DNA of 64,000 nt from Dipteronia dyeriana (taxonomy: Eukaryota > Streptophyta > Magnoliopsida > Sapindales > Sapindaceae), in NCBI GenBank assembly GCA_032871835.1, contig CM065299.1, forward strand, positions 99,268,652-99,332,651. Direction: 5' to 3'. The notes below the pieces were generated by a model. That model was given only the letters and a program-made list of their open reading frames with translations, searched no databases and was not told the DNA's origin. Positions 46,598 to 56,727 of this stretch are shown in pieces (the stretch's first letter is position 1; every line of letters starts with the position of its first letter). The position numbers were made by a program, and so were the translations under genes.

Positions 46598-47092
46598 TAT
46601 TGGGCTAAAAATGTATTTTTGCCATTACTAATATTTTTAAAGGTTTTTTATTATTATTATTATTATTATTAATTTCGATCTTCCTTGAAAAATTAATTTT
46701 AATTAGCTGAGAAGGATAGAGAGATTGAATATGGAGATGAAGTGATGGTGATAAGCTTTTTTTTTTTAATTCGTGTGTTTCTTTACAAAAATCAACGTTA
46801 TTATTAGGGGGCAAAAACATACATTCTCCGTTACTTTAAATCAACGTTATTATTACTTTAAAACTGTGAAAGTAATGGAGAAAGTTCGTTTTTAGTTTTT
46901 ACCCCCCAAATATTAACAATGATTTTTTTTTAAAGAAAAAACAGAATTAAAAAAAAAACTCATCATTATCGATTCATCATCATATTCAATCTATACTGTC
47001 CATATCAGATAATTATAATTATTTTTTTAAAAGGTAATTCGGAATTAATAACAATAATAAACCTTTAAAAATAATAGTAATAAAATTATTAT
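46598..47092. mobile_element. Foldback element, ~0.49 kb
   Basis: TTGCCATTACTAATATTTTT with AAAGGTTTTTTATTATTATT on the left faces AATAATAAACCTTTAAAAATAATAGTAAT on the right. GAGATTGAATATGGAGATGA faces TCATCATATTCAATCTATAC. The centre near 46845 is AGTAACGGAG/CTCCATTACT-like. Both halves contain polypurine/polypyrimidine runs. No duplication was resolved. Confidence 0.7.
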
Positions 47093-47332
47093 TATTGTTG
47101 TTATTAATAATAACTTAATTTAAACTTAAATACAAAAATTTGCTTCCATTGATTTTCATTTTTCAGTTTCTGGTGAATGAAATTATTTGAAAAAAAAAAT
47201 GGTTTCAGTTTAGGGTTTTAAATCTTTTTCTTGTTTGGATTATGGTGAGTAGATTCAAAATCAATGATTTCAATTTCTGAGTTTTGATTTTGGTGAAAAC
47301 TAATTTTATTTTTTTAATTCTGGGAAGTTTTT

Positions 47333-47705
47333 TTTTAAATAGCATAGTTACAATATTACCCTTAGTGTTTCACGGTCAAATCCTAATGGTAATAGGTAAG
47401 TCTTTGAATAATTTGGTTTTTACGGGGAAGACCGACAATTTTTTAAACTAGAGGGGTAAATTTATGAATATGGAAAACCTTCGGGAGAAACTAATAACAT
47501 CAATTTTTTTTAGAAATAGCATAATTACAGTATTACCCTTGGTGTTTAACGGTCAAACCGATATTTAATGAACATATTAACGGTAAACGGTAAATGGTAA
47601 ATCTTTGAATAGTTTGGTTTTCCGGCAAATGAATGGCTATTTTTAAAACTAGATTAGGCAAAGTTATTAATATGGTAAACCTCAGAGGGAAAAATAATAA
47701 TATCC
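47333..47705 (+). repeat. Tandem duplication ~180 bp
   Basis: AAATAGCATAGTTACAATATTACCC at 47337 and AAATAGCATAATTACAGTATTACCC at 47512 open two units. Each has TTAC(C/G)GGTCAAA..., TCTTTGAATA(A/G)TTTGGTTTT and a GGTAAA...CCT(T/C)(C/A)G end. Confidence 0.8.
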
Positions 47706-47878
47706 CTTAATTCAAATTTTATCCCAACTGGATAGATGCAGAATAAGTGAAACAATAGTACCACACATTCCAATTTATATTTCACTTTACATACGAATAT
47801 GTGAAATGTCATTTTAATTCAAATTTCCACGTATAATAACTCTGTACAAATGTGTCATTAAATTTACGGAGAATTATG

Positions 47879-48400
47879 GAGAATTATAAATAACCTCTGA
47901 TTTTTTATGAAATGTCAAATCAAACCTCTGGTTTGAACGATCACTAAAAAACCTCATATTATTAATTAACCGTTAGTTAACTTTATATATATCAAATATT
48001 ACAATTTAAATTATTTATTATAAACAAAATTAAAAAAATGAAAATATAATAGAAATATAAACTAATAATAATAATAATATCGATTTCATACAAAAATGAT
48101 TTTTATATTTTATAATATTTTTTTGTTATAATGATTTTATTGCTTTGTTATAATATATTTTTATTAAAATATATATTTTTTTTAAAATCTAACGTATTTT
48201 TAGTATTTTTTTTTCATTATTTATTTGTTCTATTATAGAAAAAACCACTTAAATAATTATATTTCATTAGATTTAATAAAATCCAATTAACGATTAACTA
48301 ACTGTCAATTAATAATAGGGTTTTTTTTTATTGATCGTTCAAATCAGAGGGTTTAATTTAACATTTGATCAAAAGTCAAGAGGTTATTTATAATTCTCTC
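47879..48400. mobile_element. MITE with GAGAATTATAAATAACCTC ends
   Basis: Left GAGAATTATAAATAACCTCT and the inverted right end with the same 20 bases. The match continues through CAAATCAAACCTCTGGTTTG (left) and its diverged complement, down to AACCGTTAGTTAA on the left and its counterpart GTTAACTAACTG-like on the right. Length is ~520 bp with an AT-only core. The target duplication is unclear because the flank repeats GGAGAATTATG. Confidence 0.75.
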
Positions 48401-48804
48401 TTAAATTAAAGAGACAAATATTGCAAGTTAAATTAATAATTAATAACATATATCTATATTTATCGCTTCACAGGTCATAAATAAGTTGAGAAATGAAATT
48501 TGGATGCCTAGCATTATTGTTTTTAAGCTATGAAATAACTGTAAACATAATTATAATTTCCACTCTACGTAATAGTGTAATACTTTAACAAAGAAAATAA
48601 AATCATAACCCATAGTTGGTTTTTTTTTTTATGAAAAATAAACGAAGACAATTGATGATTGGAGACTTTGGTCCACTAGACAAGACACTTTGATGATCGG
48701 AGACTTCAAAATAAAAATACACCATCATGTTCAAATATTAAATTTACAAATATAATTTCATCTTTGTCTATTAAACCGTAAAATGTGAAGAGAACCATCA
48801 TCTA
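48401..48804. other. AT-rich spacer
   Basis: Contains a near-repeat (GATGATTGGAGACTT and GATGATCGGAGACTT near 48654 and 48692). No gene is seen. Confidence 0.5.
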
Positions 48805-49266
48805 AAATGAGAGTTGACTTCAGCTTCAAAGGACTCGCTGGCTTGCTCCGGCTTTCACTAGACTAAGGAAACTACTACTTGAACTGGCGAGCACTTTCCA
48901 TATCGAGAAATGGCAGGCACGAACAGGGAAAGTGAACTAGTTGAAGCTACATCAAGGCCAGTCACCGTTCCTGGAAAGCTCTGGAAGAAAGCAGCAAGAA
49001 GGCTCTCTGAAGGAGACTTAATAAGGGCGGGCTAAGGCTCGCACCCACGTCTCTTCCGTCATGTTCTGTTTTACAGGTTCCGTTACTAAAGGCTTGTTCG
49101 AGTTGAGACAGCGATAAGGAAAGGATGCTACTTCGAATGGGGAGCAAATCCCTGGATAGCTACTAGCCCTTTCGTTTGGAAGCCGTGTAGATGCCATTTT
49201 CCTTTAGAAAGAATGCATGTTGATAGGGTGCCATAAGGTAACGAGAGCCTCCTCCACGGGCCTTAA
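48805..49266. other. Probable nuclear insert of mitochondrial DNA
   Basis: This 460-bp block has balanced base composition (about half G+C) in surroundings that are 75-80 percent A+T. Its texture (GGAAAGCTCTGGAAGAAAGC, AAGGCTCTCTGAAGGAGACT, AGACAGCGATAAGGAAAGGA, GTTTGGAAGCCGTGTAGATG) resembles intergenic sequence of plant mitochondrial genomes as I know it. No terminal repeats, no homopolymers and no long open frame. The edges are abrupt on both sides. The call rests on composition and resemblance, not on a match. Confidence 0.5.
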
Positions 49267-49497
49267 ATTGCCTTATTATATATTCCTAACCGTTATTTAT
49301 AGTCAAATTTCGTCAGATCCCAAAAGACATCTAACTTAAGATAGTGTCAATTTTTTTTCCTTCGATCATAGTCTTGTTTTTCATGCTATTTTTCTAATAT
49401 AGTTACTCTAATTATAAGAAAATATTACAGGGTCAATAATCAATATTTTTTTTTCCTTCTCCTTCATACAAACAAGCTTTAGATTCAAATTTAATTA
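49267..49497. other. AT-rich spacer
   Basis: No gene or element end recognised between the mitochondrial-like block and the hAT element. Confidence 0.5.
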
Positions 49498-49997
49498 CTC
49501 CTCAATAGTGGTGTAAAAATGGACTGGCCCGGCCCATTAGGGACGGTCTGGCCAGTCCATTTCTGGAAACAGACCTGGTTGGGCCTGGCACACGACGGTG
49601 TCGCGGGCCGGCCCAGCCCGGCCTATTTCCAGAGAAGCAGGACCGGCACGGCACGGCAAGCCGGCCTGCCTCAGGCGGGCCGTGCTTGCGTGCCGTGCTA
49701 GGCCGGCCCGCTGGGCCCCTCTGGGGGGCCGAGCCAGCCAGGCCTAACGGGCCTGGTCCGGCGGGTTAGTTTTTTTGTCCAATTTTTTTTTCAAATTACG
49801 TTTTTTTTTATTTAGGGTATATGGTTTAGGATTTATAGTTTATGGTTAAGGGTTTAGAATTTAAAATGAATGAAGAGAACGAACAACTATTAGGATTTGA
49901 AATGAATAAAGAGAACGAACAATTTTTTAATTATTTATTTATTTTTCACTTATGGAATTCAGTAATACATATCTACATGATTGCCTCATTAAAAACC

Positions 49998-51141
49998 TTA
50001 CCAAGAAAAATCCAGTGGGATAAAAACTTGGTAAGGGAAAAAGAGTGCAACCGTTTTACAACTTACAAGTAAATAATAAATACATATGTAAAAGTGTAAC
50101 CTTTTTTTAGCATGCTCCCAATCCCGAAGGCATGTTAATACCTCCACCATCTCTGGAGACAAACATCTTCTTCTTGGTTCAATTATGCGTCCACTGGTGC
50201 TGAAAGCTTGTTCTGAAGACACCGTTGACACTGGAATAACCAGTACGTCACGTGCTAAGTGTGACAGAACTGGATACTTGTACGTATAGGTCTTCCACCA
50301 TAACAACAAATCAAACTCTTCCTTGTCTTCAACAGCATCGAACTGTGCTTCAAGGTACCTAATAAGTTCGGTACCTAATAAGTTCGGTACAAGAAGATGG
50401 GCTAGATCTTTGCCCTGAATAAGTACTTGCTGATTTGTCTTTTTTTCTTCGTTTCAGAAGGCTCCTACTTGTTTGCTTCGGCTCTGTCTCCGGTCGTGTT
50501 GATTGGGGGATGTCAATGTTGCCAAACCTGGTCTCATAAATATGAAAAATCTCGAACAACTTGGTTCGAATATCAGTAATTTATTCTGAATAATCTATTG
50601 ACAAATTAATACCAATAAACTCAAGCAAAACTTCTAAACTAGATAATTTAACCCCGGGATCTATTATAGCACTTAAGGCATAAAGTATGGGAATGTTAGC
50701 CCAATATTTTTTCAACTTTGTCTCCATGACAACAACTGCAGCGCCTAGATGTTCATCATCTCTATAATTGTTTAACAGTTCAGACATTTCCACTATCTGA
50801 TGGATTGTCTGGGAAGATGTGGGGTAATATACCTCGGAAAGAGTTACAGTGGCATTGTAAAAAATCTTTAAAAATTGAACAAAAATCTTTGCCACATACC
50901 AATCGTCTGTGGAAAGTAATTTTGGACTAAGTTGTCCTGTTTCGATCAATTTCATGTTATAAAAACATGTAATGGTTGTATCATATTCCAAACAATTTTT
51001 CAACATTAAATAAGTAGAGTTCCACCTTACCGGCATATCAGTTTGGAATCGTCGGGGTTTGAGACCGTTTAATTTACAATATCTCTTGAATTCACTGAAT
51101 CTAGGATTAGAACTGCAAATCCAAATAAAATTTACTAACAT
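49998..51141 (-). pseudogene. hAT transposase, C-terminal half only
   Basis: The first recognisable segment (51141-50581) carries RFQTDMPVRWNSTYLMLKNC, a hallmark around the insertion domain/RNase-H-like core, then PTSSQTIHQIVEMSELL and ALSAIIDPGVKLSSLEVLL. A stop follows at 50581-50583; the next segment (50559-50359) has TKLFEIFHIYETRF-like sequence. The last segment (50309-49998) is the hAT dimerisation domain: WWKTYTYKYPVLSHLARDVL, PVSTVSSEQAFSTSGRII and EVLTCLRDWE. The BED zinc finger and the first catalytic Asp are absent; sequence upstream of 51141 is AT-rich and non-coding. It could neither bind ends nor cut, but could in principle still dimerise. Confidence 0.88.
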
Positions 51142-51836
51142 AAAATTTTAAATTCACTAGTTCACTACTACAAATAAAATTGATAAATTTACTAACATAA
51201 TATACTAACATAAAATTGATGATTTGAACCACTATTCTTAAATTTACTATCATAATCTACAAATGAAAAATTTTAATTTATGAAAAAAACAATATCAAAC
51301 GTAATTACTACACTTAACATTCATCATTTACTTATTACAAAAAGTAATTTCAGTAATACAAATTAACTTTCTAAATTTATTAATAACAAATATTAAAATT
51401 ACTACTAAACTTAAAAATCTTAATAAACTAAACAAATAATATTAACATTAAAGCCCAAAAATTGATAAACTAACTAACTAAATAGATAATGTTTTCATTA
51501 AGTAACTCAAATCTAAACATAAACATATAAATTTACTATGAGAATATGTTAGACCAAAAGTAATAACAAAATTGTACCTTTAAAATTTGGTGTGTTGGTG
51601 GAAAACGTAGAGAATTTTGTAGAGAGAGTAATAACCAAAATGAATGAAAAAGTTTAGAGAATTGGAGAATATATTAGAGATTGAGATTTGAGAGAATGAG
51701 AGATTGAAAGAATGATAGAGAGAGTTAATGGAAAATGAAATTGATGGAAGTATTTATAGAAAAATTTGATTTGTGGGTCAAAATATAATTTAAAAGATTG
51801 TAGGGGGTTTTGGTAATTTTAATTTCCTCCAACGGT

Positions 51837-51901
51837 TAGAAATCAATTCCAGCCATTGGCTGACGTCACTGACGTCAGCCAACGGCTGTAATTGATTTCC
51901 A
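51837..51901. repeat. 65-bp palindrome with twin TGACGTCA sites in the hAT element
   Basis: The left arm from TAGAAATCAATT to TGACGTCA (51837-51868) faces the right arm TGACGTCAGCC...AATTGATTTCCA (51870-51901), centred at 51869. TGACGTCA, the full palindromic bZIP-type core, occurs twice with one base between. Confidence 0.85.
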
Positions 51902-52199
51902 GTCGTTGGAGGTTTTTTGAAAAAAAAAAAAAAAAAATTGGGCCGAACGGACCGGCTGATCGGTCCGTAGGGCCGGTCCGACAGGCCTGGCACCCCGGAT
52001 TGGCGTGCCAGGCGGGCCGGCCTGCCGGGCCTCCTCCCAGCGGCCAGGCACGCGGCACGTCCCGGGCCAGGCCCCGGTCTGGCCCTCTTCCTTCACGGGC
52101 CGTTCCCAGAACGGCCCGCGAACTTCCTGGGCCGGCCGGTCCATTTTTACACCACTACTCCTCAACTCATACATTGGTAAAATAAAAAAATAAAAAAAT

Positions 52200-53045
52200 A
52201 AAAAATAAGTAATGCTAAAACCCCGTCTTGTAGCTGTTTTTCAATCTGTTTTCGCTTTTGTTTTTTAAAAACGATTTCGAATTCGCGTCGTTAACCGTTT
52301 TTCATTTTATTTTCAAAAAATGAAAAACAAAATTAGTGTTAACAGTGAAAATTTTAAATAACACAAAATACATGTTTTCTTTGTTTTCGTTTTTGTTTTT
52401 ATTTTTTTTTCTTCTTCTTTTCCGATCCTCTTCTCTGATCCTCCTCTTCTTCTTCTTCTTCTTCTCCAAACATTTTTCTTCTCTGATCATCTTCTTCTCC
52501 GATCATTTTCCTTCTTTGATCATCTTCCTCACCTTCTTCTTCGATCTTCTTCCTTTCTTTTTCTTCTTCGATCTTCTTCCTTTCTTTTTCTTCTTTTCTT
52601 CTTCTTAACTTTTTATGGTTTCCTTTCTTTTTCTTCTTTTTAATTTTTTTTAAAAATTTTATTACTGTTATTTATATTTATTAAAATAATACTTATTTAT
52701 AATTTACGAATTTAGTTTTGATTAATTGATTTTTTTTTAGTAATTTGTGATGTATTACTTTTGTTTAATTTAAAAATTACAATACAAAAGTTATATTGGT
52801 TAATTATTTAATCAATTTGTTTATAATTAAACAAAATGCAAAAATTGTTATTTCAATTTTTGATAGTTTTCAGTTAACCTACCAGACGTGTTTTTTCCGT
52901 TTTTAATTTCAAAATACAGCTTTCTGTATATGTTATCAGACACATTTTCAGAATTCGAAACTGAAACAAAAAAATACGGTTTTCATTTTCATTTTTATTT
53001 TTGAAAAACAATATCTGAAAAACGCTTATAGGACGAACCCTAAAT
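52200..53045. mobile_element. Possible degenerate foldback element with polypyrimidine core
   Basis: GTAGCTGTTTTTCAATCTG on the left and the complement of CAGATATTGTTTTTC-type sequence on the right share weak inverted similarity, as do TTTCGAATTC words at about 52272 and 52955. The core 52381-52640 is almost pure T/C (CTTCTT repeats). The pairing is poor, so this is tentative. Confidence 0.35.
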
Positions 53046-53092
53046 TTCTTATCTTTATATATCTCAATGTAGGATACTAGGATATACAAAAG

Positions 53093-53438
53093 TAGAGATG
53101 GTCACGGATTGGTTAAACCGACAGTTCAGAATCGAAAATATACGGTCAAAACTGTAACTGAAACTATGACCATAACTGTCGGTTGGAAACCGATTGTGAG
53201 ACGGTTGGTTACAGTTACAAGTAAAAAAAAAAATCGTCGCAAACAGGCGGTTTTCATTTATTTATTTAAAAATAATAATTTAAAAAACCGATCCGGAACT
53301 AGAACCGTAACCGAACCGTCTAATCTATGGTTACAAACCGTAAACCAAACCGGTTAGGCCGATTACGATTACGGTGAACCGATTTGGTTTACGGTTTGAC
53401 CTTACAATAAAACCGAAACTGAATTGTGACCAGGTCTA
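53093..53438. mobile_element. hAT-type MITE, 346 bp
   Basis: The ends TAGAGATGGTCACGG and (complement) TAGACCTGGTCACAA are flanked by TACAAAAG (53085-53092) and TACCAAAG (53439-53446), an 8-bp duplication with one mismatch. The interior is rich in AACCG/CGGTT words in both orientations. Confidence 0.78.
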
Positions 53439-53600
53439 TACCAAAGTATCCCTCGGGCCTAACCATAAAATCAAGCAATACAACCCATAATTTTAGAAAT
53501 AATTCGTTTTGGAAAAATTGACTTAAAATTAGGGTAAAACTTCCATGCTTGCTTCCGGTGCATTGTGTATTTCTTGTTTGCACCGTATATCGAATGCATC

Positions 53601-53604
<4 letters not shown>

Positions 53605-53656
<52 letters not shown>

Positions 53657-53660
53657 TATG
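53605..53660. repeat. TA microsatellite
   Basis: About 55 bp of (TA)n interrupted by TATGTATA. Confidence 0.9.
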
Positions 53661-53840
53661 TACAGGAAATTTTTTACATAAGTGCACACTGATGGAATTA
53701 TTTAAGGACATTGAATGTGAGTCATTCATTTTACATACTTTGTCTTGACATATATACTCTTATCAAAACTCTTTTATAAATGAATGGTTCACATTCAATA
53801 TCCATATGTAGGAAAATGAGTAATATATATATGGGTATGG

Positions 53841-53918
53841 CTACATTGTTGGGAGATTAAATCTCAATAACGTTATGGCTACATTGTTGGGAGATTCAAT
53901 CTCAATAACGTTATTGAG
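53841..53918 (+). repeat. 40-bp tandem duplication
   Basis: GGCTACATTGTTGGGAGATT, then AATCTCAATAACGTTATGG, occurs twice back to back. The second unit ends CAATAACGTTATTGAGAT, itself a perfect short palindrome. Confidence 0.85.
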
Positions 53919-54299
53919 ATGTTATTACAAGATTCTTCCAATACTTAGTTGACGTGTGGCAACAAAACATTTTATAAAAAATAAAGAAACTGGTTATAAC
54001 CAGTTAACCGGTTACTATCAAATTATTTTATTATAAAAATGAAATAATTTAATCTAATTTATTTTAAATAATTGTATTAAATAATTTTAAATGATAATTA
54101 GATAAGGATTATGAATATCCTCACAATAATCTTCTGGAATTTAAATAAATATGTGATAATTTTTACTATTGGAATCCGTATTTAATTTAATATAAAATTT
54201 ATAATATAACATATTTAAAATAGTCAAAATAGATTTTTTTAAAACTATTAATAATATTTTGTAATTAATATTTATTTAATTTAATTTAATAAAATATTT

Positions 54300-55240
54300 G
54301 TAACATAATAATTTTTGAAACAACCAAGACCAGAAGAAGAAAAACCTTAAATCTCATATCAAATCACATTGAATACTGCTCCAAAAAAATTTACATGGAA
54401 TACATTAAAACAACAAAATAAATAAAATTAAAAATGTAAATTCGGACTATTTAAGATTTTGATATATATAATTTGTTTTATGTACAATACATCAGTTTCT
54501 TCCTCTATTATTTTATATTTTTTCATAGTTTTTAAACTACCATAACCTGAAGAAGAAAAAAACTCTAAACATCTTGTCAAATCACATTGAATTCTGTTTA
54601 AAAAAAAACATTGAATATAGTAAAACAACAAAGTAAATAAATTATATATTGCAAATTTGGAATATTTAAGGTTTTGATATACATCTGTTTTTTAAGTAAA
54701 ATACATCAAAAAAAATTCTATTTTATTGTATATTTTTTCTTAGTTTTGAAACAACAAAAAACAGAAAAAGAAAAAACCATAAACCTCACATTAAATCACA
54801 TTGAATACTGTTCCAAAAAAAATACATATAATACAGTATACATTAATTTTTTTTAAGTACAATATTCAATTTTTTCCCTTATTATTGTATTTTTTTTCTT
54901 AGTTTTGAAACAACCAATAGAAGAAGAAAAAACCCTAAACATCACATCAAATCATATTGAATACAGTAAAACAATAAAATTGATAAATTAAACAATACAA
55001 ATTCAGACCGTTTAAGATTTTGATATACATCACTTTTTCTTAAGTACAATACATCAGTTTTTTTCTCTATTATTGAATATATATATATTATTATTATTTT
55101 GAAAGTACCAAGGCTAAAAAAAAAAAAAACATTAAACCTCACATCAAATAGCATTGAATATTGCTCTAAAAAAAATACATGGAATACAGTAAAATAGCAA
55201 AATAAATAAATTAAACAATGTAAAACTTGAAGTTTTAAAA
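54300..55240 (+). repeat. Tandem array, about five ~160-216 bp units
   Basis: Units start near 54317, 54533, 54747, 54905 and 55101 with GAAACAACCAA(G/T)A-type sequence, then AGAAGAAAAAACC(C/T)TAAA, CATCAAATCACATTGAATAC and GATTTTGATATACATC. Unit lengths differ by deletions (about 216, 214, 158, 196 and 150 bp). By eye identity is 75-85 percent. No coding. Confidence 0.85.
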
Positions 55241-55872
55241 ACTATCACATGATTTTCATTAAGAAACGGACAAAGTACCTCTTTTTGAAGCAGAAAAACA
55301 ATGAATATTCACCAATAAATCAATGATCAAACACCACCTTCAAGACTCTTTTTAGGATTATAGTTGGGTTAAGATGAATGAAAGCAAATTTGGTTCAGGG
55401 TTCTTTTAGAATTAAAAAACAAATGACGAAGATAAAAGAATTGGGAAGGTAACGTGGTTTAGGGTTTGATTAATTTCATGATTTTTTTTATTTATCATGA
55501 TGTTAATTTAATAACCGTTTAATTCTCTCCTTTTTTTTATATATTCCATTATTAATGGTATACTTTTTATCTCTTGCAATTATTATTTTTGAAAAAAAAA
55601 ACCGGGGTGAAAAGGTTTCAAGTTTTTACTATAATAAACAATATTAATTTTAAATTTTAATAACATTCATTTTTTCTTTTTATCAAATACAATAGCTGTT
55701 ATTAAGTTCAATAATATTATTGGACCAGGTAGTAATATATATATATTTCTTGTTATTCTTATTATTTTCATTTAAAAGCTTATTTTCCTGCGTCTTCAAA
55801 TTGTACTTGGAAGTTGGAACTGACAAGTTTGGATCTGGGGCCTCTGGTTGGTTCTTCTAAAAATATATATAT
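55241..55872. other. AT-rich region upstream of the gene at 56728
   Basis: Homopolymer-rich; includes a short Gly-free open stretch only. No element ends or gene were recognised. Confidence 0.45.
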
Positions 55873-56062
55873 ATAGGTACTATGACCTAATCTCAGTTAA
55901 TTCTATGCTCCCATGCTTTGTGAGATATAATATCCACCTGTCCATCACAGCCGTTCATATTTGTTTCACAACAGTGGGACCCGTTTTGGTACACTCATCA
56001 AATCCATTTTTTTCTCGTGGGCCAAACGTGTTCGCCACTTCCTCACACCGCGCGTGGTTTTT
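55873..56062 (+). promoter_or_regulatory. Duplicated upstream segment of the WRC-like gene
   Basis: It lies about 670-860 bp upstream of the start codon at 56728 and has a ~96 percent identical copy at 45415-45603. It contains GTGGGACC and CGTGGGCC, which fit the GTGGGNCC/GGNCCCAC-type binding sites known for TCP factors, and the ACACCGCGCGTGG end. Promoter function is inferred from position only. Confidence 0.5.
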
Positions 56063-56658
56063 TTATTTTTATTTTAGCGCGTGTCTCTACGCCACATTCT
56101 TTTCCTCTTTGTTCTAGGCGAAAAGATGTTAGGTTTCATGTAGTTTATTCGATTTTGTTTTTTTTTTAATTTCTTCTAAATTGACCAAATTACCTATTTA
56201 CCCAAACCCACATTGAAGAAAATTATGCATAAAGAACAGCCTCCTCATATCAACACAGTTCATCAAATCACATACATTTTTCTATAATTAAACATTGAAG
56301 CCTTATCATGGACATGCCTACACAAGATAAATCCTCAAACTACATATATTATAAAAAAATAATAACAATAGCTTGGGACAACAGGCGTGACGTGTAATAG
56401 CGGCAGCTTTCTTTTTATATGCATCTCCCAAAGAAATCTCCGCAAATACATAAAAAATGGAAGGGCAAAACCGTCAGAAAAAAAATGAGACGAAACATAT
56501 GAAGAGCCGAGATAGCTACAGAAAGTTAAGAAACCCTTATATTATCGAGTTCTGTGAGATCTGCAAAAAACCATGAGAGAGAGACCCGCCTGTGAGAGAG
56601 AGAGAAAATAAATAAACAAATAAGAAAATAAATAAATAAAGAGTTATTTAAGATCTAA

Positions 56659-56667
56659 TATAAATAG
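56659..56667 (+). promoter_or_regulatory. TATA box of the WRC-like gene
   Basis: TATAAATAG, 61 bp before the ATG at 56728. It is preceded by a GAGAGAGAGA tract near 56575-56605, which is common in plant core promoters. Confidence 0.6.
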
Positions 56668-56727
56668 CTGTCTCTATATACATCAATTGTTGTATCTGTC
56701 TATCTAAGCTTAAGCTATCTTTTGAAT

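Larger units (their letters stand above)
49506..52157 (-). mobile_element. hAT transposon, internally deleted, 8-bp duplication
   Basis: The ends TAGTGGTGTAAAAATGGAC are perfect inverted repeats (right end TCCATTTTTACACCACTA). CTCCTCAA is duplicated exactly at 49498-49505 and 52158-52165. About 230 bp at each end are strikingly GC-rich, with dozens of GGCCGG/GGGCC/CCGGCC words in mixed orientation, as in the subterminal transposase-binding regions of hAT elements. The interior has the C-terminal part of a transposase on the minus strand. At 2652 bp it is shorter than autonomous hAT elements because the front of the transposase is missing. Confidence 0.93.

Noticed and set aside
51892..52185. 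Pro/Gly/Ala/Arg-rich frames of 60-100 codons on both strands near the hAT right end
   Set aside because: Produced by the GC-rich subterminal GGCC motifs; they are open in several frames at once.
52336..52608. 90-codon Phe/Leu/Ser-rich open frame
   Set aside because: A translated polypyrimidine run (CTTCTT repeats), not a gene.
54300..55240. CRISPR-like array
   Set aside because: Units are long, degenerate and AT-rich with no constant repeat/unique spacer pattern, and the genome is a plant's.
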